Source: Sphaerulina vaccinii (taxonomy: Eukaryota > Ascomycota > Dothideomycetes > Mycosphaerellales > Mycosphaerellaceae). Taken from it: a stretch of 64,000 nt of DNA. The stretch is from the NCBI GenBank assembly GCA_022570795.1, contig JAKUDP010000011.1:1-64000 (forward strand), written 5' to 3'. This document shows, piece after piece, positions 37,155 to 46,101 of the stretch (the stretch's first letter is position 1; each line of letters starts with the position of its first letter). A program made the translations under genes and the position numbers. The notes beneath the pieces were generated by a model. It was not told where the DNA came from. It did not search any database and saw only the letters and a list, made by a program, of their open reading frames with translations.

Positions 37155-37616
37155 TTCGGTGGTCACCGGATGAGATATAGTGCACCGTACTCTGTGTAGG
37201 GACCTTCTTCCACTGCGTCTTACAATTACTATTCTCTTACTTTGTACCCCTATATCTTATTTATACCTAGGTATAATACGAACGTACTGCATATAGTCCT
37301 AGAGCAGGACCTATAAGGAATATACTAATAGATTATAAGTATAACCGAAGCGATTAAAGTATCTACAAACTGCTATAATCGTAGTAGGTTGAAATTGCCT
37401 AGTTAAGTGCGATATAAGTCTTATAGCGATCCTGTCCGCCCTCTTTCTCTAAGATATATAAAATAACCTAGAATAGAATATGTAACCCTAGGATATATTA
37501 ACAACGAAGACTCGAGGTAATTCGATAGAGCATAGTAGAGCAGATCTTAATTTCTGTAAGGAGGGACTTACTAGTTTCCCTACACCGGGCGTTTCGTTGC
37601 GGGGTGAAGCACTCTA
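37155..37616 (-). repeat. Inverted repeat B (solo-LTR-like), right border of the metabolic cassette
   Basis: About 462 bp form the reverse-complement partner of 28,822-29,275. This copy is less RIP-mutated in its inner part. A TG...CA unit (37,195-37,611, 417 bp) is bounded by CTCTG and CTCTA, a possible imperfect 5-bp target duplication. A TATAAATA box lies on the minus strand at 37,258-37,265. The inner 40 bp outside that unit also match repeat A. No protein frame is carried. Confidence 0.75.
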
Positions 37617-38510
37617 GATATCCCGTTCCAACAACCTGATCTCGCACATCTTCTTACCATTTTTGTACTTGTTCTCGCACGTCTTCTTCCCATCGCTTGT
37701 ACTGTTCTTCGTCCCGCCTCTTCGCTCATGGCTTGACCGCTATGCTGCTGATGCTACTGCCACGAATCCGACATCACTGGCTCGGACTCGGGGTGAATTG
37801 CTAGGAGAGACGTGTGACAAGGACATGTTCAAACATCCATCATAAACGTCTAGTCCTTGTGACAACTGGTCAGAGCACGGGAGAGTAGGCATAAGACTGG
37901 CGGACAGTCTGGCACAAGCCAAGAATCCGACTTGTGAGGGTGAAAGAGGTCCTGCGGACAAGGTTGGTGGTGGCGATATGGGAGGGAAAGCTTTTCGGGA
38001 AGAAGAGAGCACAGGACGGCAGTGTGCAGGTAGGCGAGACCCTGGAGAGGGCAATATGGAGCCTTCACATGGCACAGCTACCCGCTGCACAGGCTCGAGA
38101 CAATCGCCGGATCAGCCACATTTCAGTCCACGATCCATGGAGACTTTTCTCTGGAGCAACCCATAGACACGCACAACTGGCAGACCAAATGACCGTCAAG
38201 ACTTGCAGGAAGAAGACGACGGAGGATTCCATCTCGATTCTCCTCGAGCCTATCCCATCTTCACGACCTCCTGCCGGTACAGCGTGGCTCTCAGTGCGAT
38301 CGACATAGCTGCGTGTCTCAAGCAGGTACCTCATGAGTTGTAGGGCGTGCTCTCGGTATTCTGTGGCCCAGGTGACCCCCGAAGGCCGTGTTTCCGCCAT
38401 GAGCAGCAGGCGCGCAGGCAACGCGTCTGATTTCGTCAGTATTACCAGGCCGTTGTGTGGAACATTGGTGTAGAAGCTAACAGTGTACCCATTTTCGAGC
38501 AAAGCAGAGA
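37617..38510. other. Normal-GC stretch, possible decayed LINE fragment
   Basis: Near 37,640-37,705 a 32-bp unit ('ctcgcacrtcttctt') occurs twice. Around 37,885-37,930 the plus strand reads GRVGIRLADSLAQAKNP, reminiscent of the end of a retrotransposon RNase H domain (H..G....AD.LA). This is weak and short. The 193-codon minus frame at 38,065-38,646 overlaps the hairpin repeats and shows no known motif. Confidence 0.3.
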
Positions 38511-38514
38511 TGCT

Positions 38515-38705
38515 GCAATGGTCTTGGCATTTCTCCCTGGAGTGTCGGCCCTGTGGGCACTCCGCCAAGACCATTTCTAATCTCCTCCGACAGACCATTT
38601 CACTCTCCTTTAGCGCGAGTGAAATGGTCTTGGCGGGGGCCAACACTCCGGAAGGAACGCCAAGACCATTTCACTCTCCGCCAGCGCGAGTGGAATGGTC
38701 TTGGC
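38515..38705. repeat. Cluster of hairpin-forming inverted repeats
   Basis: The core 'gccaagaccatttc' or its reverse complement occurs six times in 190 bp, in alternating orientation. Three hairpins can be drawn. The first pairs 38,515-38,528 with 38,564-38,577. The second pairs 38,592-38,605 with 38,617-38,630 (14 bp perfect, 11-nt loop). The third pairs 38,659-38,676 with 38,688-38,705 (18 bp, one mismatch, 11-nt loop). The loops of the last two are similar (both end AGCGC), so these are copies of one unit. Confidence 0.8.
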
Positions 38706-39069
38706 AGAAGTCCTAAGACTCCGCGTGCTCTTACATCTTCACGAAGCCGGACTAGGTTGGAACGGCTTAAATTACTCTGCACCTTGCCTATAAGCTCGGG
38801 GAACTGAGTGGCAATGAGACCAAAGCTACCTGTCTAGGTAGCAGATTGAGTGGCCTCATAATCACCTGACAATGAGTCACATTGCTTTGACTGCGTGGAG
38901 TCGTCGGCCGCCACAGTATCTGCTTGTGAGCTTTGCTTGGGACATTTTCCCCAAACTCCATGCATTCCTTAAGGCAGGACAGGAGCGCCTATTGACAATT
39001 TGGACACTCGATATTAGGACTGAAACTCGTCGCTACAGTGGATCAAGTCTTGACGTCTAAGTTAGAGTC

Positions 39070-40122
39070 GCTCTTCATCCTCTACGACACATCGAACGGC
39101 TTCTAGACAGACTGGAACGTTGAGTATGGCGTCGCTATCGTGTGCGGTGCAATGTGGTAGGGTTGTCGTGCAATTCTGAAGGGCAGCTCGAACGTGGTCT
39201 GCCAAGAAACGATCGGGCGGGAAAAGACCTGCAAGCCCGCGGCCGCCGAGCTCTGGGCTATCAAGATGGCACTGGAGCGGTTGGGGAGGGATCGAGCCTC
39301 AGGATGGATTGTCACCGACAGTCAAGAAGCGCTGCGCCGGATCGAGAACGCTGGAAGGTCCAGGAAGCTGGAGGCCTTAGTTTCGGCGACTTTGCGCGAA
39401 GTGCAGAGCATCAAAGATCAGGGTAACGGAGTCAAGTTCTTATGGGTGCCTGGGCGATGAATGCGGATAGGTTGAAGGTGCAAGGCAAACGGGGCCGATA
39501 CACGTATGCGCTTGATAGCGCCCTTCCGGGCAAAAACACACTACGATTGTACGGATCGCTATCGCACGAGGATGCAGGCATTCTTGCGCAGGCTCGGACA
39601 AGTCATACGCACCTAAACGAATACATGGCTCGAACCAAACAATTGGAAAGTGCGGGGTGCATATGCGGTGGTGGCAGTAAGACTGCTAAGCACGTTATCC
39701 TCCATTGCCCTAACTGGACGGCAGAGAGGGAGAGACTGAAAGAAGTGGCCGGCGATAGATGGGGCGACGTATCGCACCTGCTAGGTGGAGAGAGTCGGAG
39801 GAGAGACCCTAGGACGGGCCAGTACGTGAACGGCGATCAGTGGAAGCCGGATTCGGCGGTGGTGAGAGCGACGATAGCGTTTCTCAAGAGTACAGGAAGA
39901 TTTTCGAGTCAGGCAATAGGCGCACACCGCCGCTGATGGTACGCTCACCGAGTGGCTTTCTCCAGTCACAATCGTAACAAAACTGACTTGGGGATGTTTT
40001 GAGTCAAGGCAGCTGATGAGTGTATGAATGGAAGATAGGTAACGCTTAGAGACAGCTCATACGGGCTCGATCCGTGCATAGCTAGATTGAATAAACGAAA
40101 CGAAACGAAACGAAACGAAACG
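39070..40122 (+). mobile_element. Tad-like LINE remnant, 3' end of ORF2 and tail
   Basis: Two plus-strand frames give the end of a non-LTR retrotransposon polyprotein. From about 39,070 to 39,459 comes an RNase H domain: PAAAELWAIKMAL with the catalytic Glu, TDSQEALRRIE with an Asp, then FLWVPGR. The sequence then jumps to NADRLK in the frame at 39,442-39,936. This implies loss of the His-Gly-Gly-Asn-Glu stretch between them. The second frame carries the CCHC-type knuckle C73-x-C75-x8-H84-x4-C89 and runs to a stop at 39,936. A 3' UTR and a simple-repeat tail follow. The element is 5'-truncated, frameshifted and carries a few stops, but it is not AT-shifted, so it decayed without RIP. Confidence 0.7.
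40092..40122 (+). repeat. (AAACG)n LINE tail
   Basis: About six units of 'aaacg' end the LINE remnant 156 bp after its last stop codon. Short simple-repeat tails are common at the 3' ends of non-LTR elements and mark the insertion junction. Confidence 0.75.
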
Positions 40123-40572
40123 ATGGGATGGACATTATGACGTGGCGACGGACGGCTGGAGCGCAAAAGCGTGGGAACCAGCTGCGTACACTTCGCGCCT
40201 TTATGGGACATCATGACTGGAACCTAAGCAGAAAGGGTGTGCATAGCGGTGGTGCAGAGTAGGATGCCGATTGAGCCAGAATGCTGAAGGAAAGTTGCAT
40301 ATGTTACAACGATGAGTTGAAGTCTATCGCCAGACAACCAGTCAACCCAGCGTGCGTACAAGATAACGAGCGCTATTGATGTTTCATGAGGGTAGAAGTA
40401 GACTAGACTAGACTACATTATTCGTGCAGAATGTGGTGTGTCTGTGGTTACACGACTTCTCTCAACTCAACGGCCGATCGCACAACCATGGCTCCTTGCT
40501 CAGAGGCGGTAGTTGGATCACTGTGCGGGCCTTGTCGCCTTGGGTAAAGGAAAGCTTGTAGCCTGCCGGTTA
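40123..40572. other. Normal-GC stretch, no gene seen
   Basis: 450 bp between the LINE tail and the MADS-like frame. I see no coding frame of note, no repeat and no RNA gene. Confidence 0.4.
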
Positions 40573-40812
40573 TTAGTCAAGTGCCACTTGCCAATCAAGA
40601 TCATAGCTTACAATTTGTCCTGCAGTTGGTGGCCATATGGCACTCTCGTGCGATGTATACGTAAAGTATTGTCCGTGATGAAGGACCGCTACGTATACCT
40701 GTGCTCTTGTATCCCGGGCGAGCTCATCCGCCTTCTTCCAAATCGTTTGCCGACGTTTTCTGAATCTGTCCTTTTTCAAGCTGCTTGCTGGACGATTGGC
40801 CATGATCTTCAA
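40573..40812 (-). CDS. Short MADS-box (SRF-type)-like protein, 79 aa
   Basis: The minus-strand frame reads RFRKRRQTIWKKADELARD, then QVYVAVLHHGQYFTYTS and AIWPPTAGQI. This follows the MADS pattern of a basic stretch, KKAxEL, a Val-rich strand and a G-x-x-Y/F-x-Y ending, as in short fungal MADS-like proteins I recall. A MADS box binds DNA as a dimer at CArG-like sites. The usual first strand before RKR is replaced by a short N-terminus, and there is no I/K extension, so it may be a fragment. M4 is an alternative start. A plus-strand frame crosses the same bases but has no domain. Confidence 0.4.
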   Translation of the reverse strand: MKIMANRPASSLKKDRFRKRRQTIWKKADELARDTRAQVYVAVLHHGQYFTYTSHESAIWPPTAGQIVSYDLDWQVALD

Positions 40813-41000
40813 TGTAACTATAGTCTGTTTGTGGTAGAGCGAACACGGCAGCTTCAGAGTGTCTTTTTATCACAGCCTTGGTACCCGTCTTTCTACAACT
40901 GGGGGTGCGCAATCTTCACGAGCAGACCCCCCTCCCCCCCTCACAGACTTCTAACTGCTTTGGGCTATCGACAATCCAGACTAGCCTTCCAGGCCGTGGC

Positions 41001-41628
41001 CACTGCATCGACAACCTCCACTGTCTTCGACAACCTCCACTGTCTTCGACAACCTCCACTGTCATCGACAACCTCCACTGTCATTGACAACCTCCGCTGT
41101 CTTCGACAACCTGCACTGCACGTCGACAACCTCCACTGTCTTCGACAACCTCCACTGTCATCGACAACCTCCACTGTCTTCGACAACCTGCACTGCACGT
41201 CGACAACCTCCACTGTCTTCGACAACCTCCACTGCACGTCGACAACCTGCACTGCACGTCGACAACCTGCACTGCACGTCGACAACCTGCACTGTCTTCG
41301 ATAACCTCCACTGTCATCGACAACCTCCACTGTCTTCGACAACCTGCACTGCACGTCGACAACCTGCACTGCACGTCGACAACCTGCACTGTCTTCGACA
41401 ACCTGCACTGTCTTCGACAACCTGCACTGTCTTCGACAACCTGCACTGTCATCGACAACCTGCACTGTTATCGACAACCTCCACTGTCTTCGACAACCTG
41501 CACTGTCTTCGACAACCTGCACTGTCATCGACAACCTCCACTGTCATCGACAACCTCCACTGTCTTCGACAACCTGCACTGCACGTCGACAACCTCCACT
41601 GTCTTCGACAACCTGCACTGTCTTCGAT
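41001..41628. repeat. 19/20-bp minisatellite, about 32 units
   Basis: The unit 'tcgacaacctscactgtct' repeats head to tail about 32 times. Two positions vary: C or G in CTsCACT, and a joint of GTCTTC, GTCATC, GTTATC or GCACGTC. The GCACGTC variant makes the unit 20 bp, and there are about eight of those. Units are not stops in any frame, and 19 is not a multiple of 3, so all six frames stay open and three successive units are read in three frames. It ends exactly where the DUF3723 fragment begins. Confidence 0.95.
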
Positions 41629-41638
41629 CGAAGCGGCA

Positions 41639-42022
41639 ATGCATATTGATCAGGAGCTCTACTTTCGAGGTTACGCCTGCGTAAGAATAGATCAACTTGA
41701 TCTTCAAACTGGTAGAGACCTCAACAAGAAGCATGTCAAACACCTTCACGGCATTTTTAGCGTAGAAGGATGCCACCGAACTGATTCGCAGAATAGTGTC
41801 CCTGTCATTATGCCAGAAACGACCCTCTTGGACGCGCTACACGCACAACATCCTGACATGCTTCACCTTCCGGCGGATTGTAAAGATGCACCCAGATTAC
41901 GATTTGCGACTAATGTAAAGATCGTTTGCCTGCACGGCAAGCATAGGATCAAGGCTGCGCAACAGTTCTTGACGCTGGCTGACCAATGGTGGTTGGTACG
42001 GGTGTTCGGTGAAGGCAAGTAG
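41639..42022 (+). pseudogene. DUF3723-like protein, N-terminal fragment (127 aa)
   Basis: From the ATG at 41,639 the frame reads FRGYACVRIDQLDL, GRDLNKKHVKHLHGIF, EGCHR, LRFATNVKIVCLHGKHRIKAA and DQWWLVRVF, then stops. These match, from memory, the N-terminal block of the fungal DUF3723 family, whose function is unknown and which is often multicopy. Full members are several hundred residues longer, and nothing downstream to 43,280 reads as the rest, so this is truncated. The frame is open upstream through the minisatellite (to 41,084), and residues just before the ATG (IEAA) still resemble the family. The array may therefore have expanded into or replaced the native 5' end. A splice site rescuing the 3' part is possible but not seen. 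Confidence 0.6.
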
Positions 42023-43285
42023 CATGACCAATGCCAACACCATCTGCACCATTCGGGACTGACTGTTGCAGACCTTGCAATCCAACTCGATCTGTGCAAT
42101 GGAGGGCGGCCCTATCTTGACACGTGATTGCTGACTCATGATACGGGCAGAACTCCATTTCACTTACTGCCCACCAGACCCGGTCGGCTGGCTTTCGAAC
42201 ATACGGGATCGATGTAGGATCCCATGAAGTGGCGCTCAAAGATGTTCATGAGCTTGTCACCCTAGACTCCAGCGGCCTAAGCATGTCGAGACAATGCAGA
42301 AGAGCTGGCTAGCAGTAGGACGTGCCAGAGTGTGGGGCCACTTGGGTTTGTATCCGCAATAGAAACCCGAAGACGTTTTATGGTGCTTCTACCATTGCCG
42401 GCCGCCATGCTCTCCGTCGCCGACATCTCATGAAGGCATTCTCTAACGAATGTAGGAGCCGGGAGACCTTTCCTTCCAGATTTTGTGTGCCCTATCGCAC
42501 CGTATCTCACATCTGATTACGATTCAGATAAAGGACATGATGGCGAAGAGACGGATAGTGCCTTCCACAACTGCCAGAATGACACAGACCCAGCGTCTAA
42601 GACAGATCGCCGAAGTACCTCGTACATGCGTTGCTCCCGTTGCAAAGAAATCCTTCGGTGGGCGTTTATAGACAGCTTTAAGAATTGCGATTACCTTTCT
42701 CGACTAGCCTCGATACCATGTGTATGTGGGGATGAAAGCCCAGACCTTCAACCACGAGCTGTAGAGCCTAGATGTCCAACAGGGAAGATAAGTAGTGGCT
42801 AAAATGTCATCGATAGCGGCTCTGATGAATAAGCGGGCTTTGAACCCCGTCCACCAACCTTCCTGTAGACCCGCACCCTCCTTCTCAACGCGCACTTTGA
42901 GGACGATTGGTTCTGCGAGCTTGATATTGACCACGAGCGTAGATAAGCTGGTCCGGGGCAAGCCCCGAGTGGTGTGGTCGCACTTGCCGGCATCACCTTC
43001 AGGCGCTCGCGCGCGAAACAATCGTGACCCTACCACATCCAATCGTTGCAAATGGAACAGCAGTCTCGGCGCACTGGTAGCCTGAAGGCGCTTCGCCTTT
43101 TCATGCGAAGCAACCTGCTATCCCTCGTCACTCTTATCACAAACGAGCCTCTTCCTTGCACTCGGAGCTTCTCCCGCTCATCTTCGGAAGGCACTTCCCT
43201 CATGAGACGCCGAGAGCATTGTCAAACCAATAGTACGTTCACTCTACGCCTCGCGTCATCTTCTCGCATCCCCTGAGGCGGGAGA
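42023..43285. other. Normal-GC stretch, no recognised gene
   Basis: Short frames occur on both strands (for example 42,485-42,802 plus and 42,704-43,051 minus) without recognisable domains. Some may be decayed 3' parts of the DUF3723 gene. GC composition drops sharply at about 43,285. Confidence 0.4.
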
Positions 43286-43849
43286 AATGGGAGAGATATT
43301 ATATTTAGTAAGAAAAAGTCGTAAAGGAGATAGAAAGTTAATAAAATATAATATTATTAATAGTAACTATAGAAGTAAGGGAAAAATAGTATACTATATA
43401 CTAAGCAAGCTATACTTATTTATATAGCTACCTAAGGTAGCTAAGCTATTAAAGTAGTAACTATATATAAGTATAGAATTATATATAGTATATAAGAGGT
43501 CTAGTATAAGTATAGAGCTATAGACTTATTTTTACTAATTTTTCTATTTTTAATAGTAATATCTACTATAGCAAGCTTTAAAGTTTTTATTAAAAATCTA
43601 CTTCTAATATATATTTATATATTATATATCTTAATTAAAAGCCTATTTTAGTTCTAAATAAGTAACTATAACTAGATACTTTTATATACTAAGCTATTAT
43701 ACTTTATAACTAATATTTATATATAATACTAAAAACTTCTAATTAGTTTTATCTACTAAGTTACTACTTAGTACTTATTTTTTTTAAAGTATCTATCTAC
43801 CTCTATTAAAAACTTATATATATATTATACTTATTAGATTTTAGTATTC
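43286..43849. other. RIP-mutated tract, unclassified
   Basis: AT-rich, stop-filled sequence between the island edge and the 5' LTR of the short LTR element. No motif was recognised. Confidence 0.4.
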
Positions 43850-44038
43850 TAAAAAATACTATATTTCTCTATCTAATAGTTATATTTTAAATATATAGTA
43901 CTTTAAGCTTAGAGACTCCTTAGTAGTAGAGTATATTTTTTGTTTCTATTAGTTAGGTAGCTACTTAACCTTTTCTAACTACTTATACTAGAAGAGTTCT
44001 TTTTATACTTCTATCTACTATACTTCTAAAATCTAATA
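43850..44038 (+). repeat. Short element 5' LTR (189 bp)
   Basis: Same length as 45,913-46,101, with differences almost all C/T or G/A. Followed by the primer-binding site at 44,039. Confidence 0.8.
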
Positions 44039-44052
44039 GATTATAAGCCTAA
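44039..44052 (+). other. Primer-binding site (half tRNA-iMet type)
   Basis: 'gattataagcctaa' directly after the LTR matches the site at 17,740, apart from RIP-type differences. It would pair with an initiator tRNA anticodon-arm fragment. Confidence 0.55.
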
Positions 44053-45912
44053 GTTTGTAATTATAGCTAGATAGTCTAGTACTAAGAAAAGATTAAAATA
44101 GCAAGTACTATAGAGTAGTAGTAAAAGTACTTTAGAAAAAGAGTAAAAAATAGTATCTAAGCTAAAGTATTTAAAAGAGTTAGTAGTAAGAAAAGTAGTC
44201 TTATAGATATAAGCTAGATAGTAGAAAGTATAGTATATACTAGAATAGAAAAGTTCTAGAATATATATTAGTCTTAAGTAGAAAGTTACTATATAACTAT
44301 ATAAAGATAGAGAACAAACTCTATAGAGCGCTAAGTTAGGTACCTAGCTAAATATAGCTATAGTCTATTAATACTATAAAATTAGACTAGTTTCCTACTA
44401 CTAGAAAGTAGAAGAAAATAATATTAGAAAAATAGTTAAGCTATTAGAAGGAGTTAGCTTCTAATAATAGCTATATAAATAGAACTTACTTAACTATTTA
44501 AAAAAAAAATTTAAAAACTAGAAAACTAGTTTATACTAGATAGGTTATATTTAGAAAGGAATAGTTATAAAGTAGGTTTGCTAAAGCCTACTATTAGCTA
44601 ATAATACTTTAGAAACTAACTAAACTTCTTACTACTTCTAGAGTTTAAAAAAATATAAAATTAAAAGAAATTATAAACCTACTTTTATTTTATATATAGT
44701 AGTTCTAGAAGGTTCCTAAGCTAGAGGATACTATAGAGGTATATTTCTAAAGCTATATATATATATACTATATATAGTAATATAAAGTATATTTACTTTA
44801 TAGCTATTAAGAAAATAGAATTCTAGAAGCTCTAGCTAAAAGAAAAAATTTTTAGTAACTATTAATTCTTTACTAGATAGTCTAGCTTAAAGTTTAATTT
44901 TCTTTTTATATATCTAAGCTAAAAACTATATTCTAGTCTAAAATATAGAAAATTTAATTCTTAGCTAAAGTACTTAGAAAAAACTAATAAAGCTAAAAAA
45001 AATACTTTATAAGTTAAACTTTAGTAGTAGTTATAAGTAGTATATTAGTAAATATTAAAAGGCTATATCTAGTTCTTTCTAGAGAGAACTTAGAATAGTA
45101 GTTTAGAAAAATAGCTATATTTCTAAAAAAAAAAAATCTTTTTTTAACTATTAAAACTTCTATATTTATTCTAATTACTAATAAGTCGAACTATAAAGTA
45201 ATCTACTAGATTTAACTATATATTAGTAAAGAAAATAAAAAGATTATATTAGAGAAGAAGATAGTAAAAGCTATCTAGAAAGAGTTAAAAAAGAAGTATA
45301 AAAATAATAAAGTATTAGAAAAAAAGCTAGTATAATAGTACTTTACTTTTTAAATAATAAATAGAAGTATATAATAAGTATAGTTAGGCCTACTTATACT
45401 TAGAAAAAGAATTAGAGAAGCTTAGCTAGTAATAGTAGAAGTAGTTAAAGCTAAAAATAGAATCTAAGTTCTTTTTAGTAGATTATTTAATTTATAGTTA
45501 TTTATTAGAAATACTATAAATATCTAACTATATCTATTATCTAATAATATTTTTTCTATTCTAGAAGAAAAAAAAGTAGAAATACTAAAATAATCTAAAT
45601 AAAATAGAAATATAAAGTATTTAACTTATACTATAGAAGCTATATAGAAATAGGTTAAGAAAAAGAAAATAATAAATAAAATAAATAACTTAGAGTTATT
45701 TAAAGCTAGATAGTATATTCTATATTAGAATAAAAAATATATTCTATTTATATACTAGTATTTTAAATTTATAAAAAGTATAGTTTTAGCTTTTATAGAA
45801 ATAGAGAAGACCTATAAATAGATATATATTTCTTTAGAAGAAAGTAAGTCTAAAAAGGTTAATTAGCTATTAAAAGATAGAGTATTAGAAAAAATATTAA
45901 ATTTTAATACTT

Positions 45913-46101
45913 TAGAAAATACTATATCTTTCTATCTAATAGTTATATTTTAGGTATATAGTACTTTAGACTTAGAGACTTTTTAGTAGTAGAGTATATT
46001 TTTTATTTCTATTAGTTAAATAGCTACTTAATCTTCTCTAACTACTTATACTAGAAAGGTTTCTTTTATACTTCTATCTACTATACTTCTAAAATCTAAT
46101 A
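45913..46101 (+). repeat. Short element 3' LTR (189 bp)
   Basis: Partner of 43,850-44,038, with the same end sequence 'aaaatctaata'. Confidence 0.8.

Larger units (their letters stand above)
43850..46101 (+). mobile_element. Short LTR retroelement with 189-bp LTRs (non-autonomous or deleted)
   Basis: Two direct copies (43,850-44,038 and 45,913-46,101), each 189 bp, start T-A and end A-T-A after RIP. They enclose only 1,874 bp. The primer site 'gattataagcct' follows the first LTR at once, as in the copia element at 17,740, though the LTR sequences are unrelated. The interior is too short for gag-pol, and I recognise no RT or integrase motif in it. It is therefore either a deleted copia or a non-autonomous element using copia machinery. 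The flanks show no clear target duplication. Confidence 0.75.

Noticed and set aside
29900..37200. Classical secondary-metabolite cluster core
   Set aside because: No PKS, NRPS, terpene cyclase or pathway regulator was found among the genes. Only tailoring and export type genes are present.
38065..38646. 193-codon minus frame
   Set aside because: It starts inside the hairpin repeats and shows no recognisable domain. It is probably chance in debris.
40513..41534. Long frames across the minisatellite on both strands (263 and 189 codons)
   Set aside because: They are open only because the 19-bp unit has no stops in any frame. The residues are a repeat translation with no domain.
41001..41628. 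CRISPR array
   Set aside because: Units abut head to tail with no unique spacers, and the host is a fungus.
23526..43285. Starship giant transposon (DUF3435 tyrosine recombinase captain)
   Set aside because: No reading frame with the recombinase signature was seen at either end of the islands.
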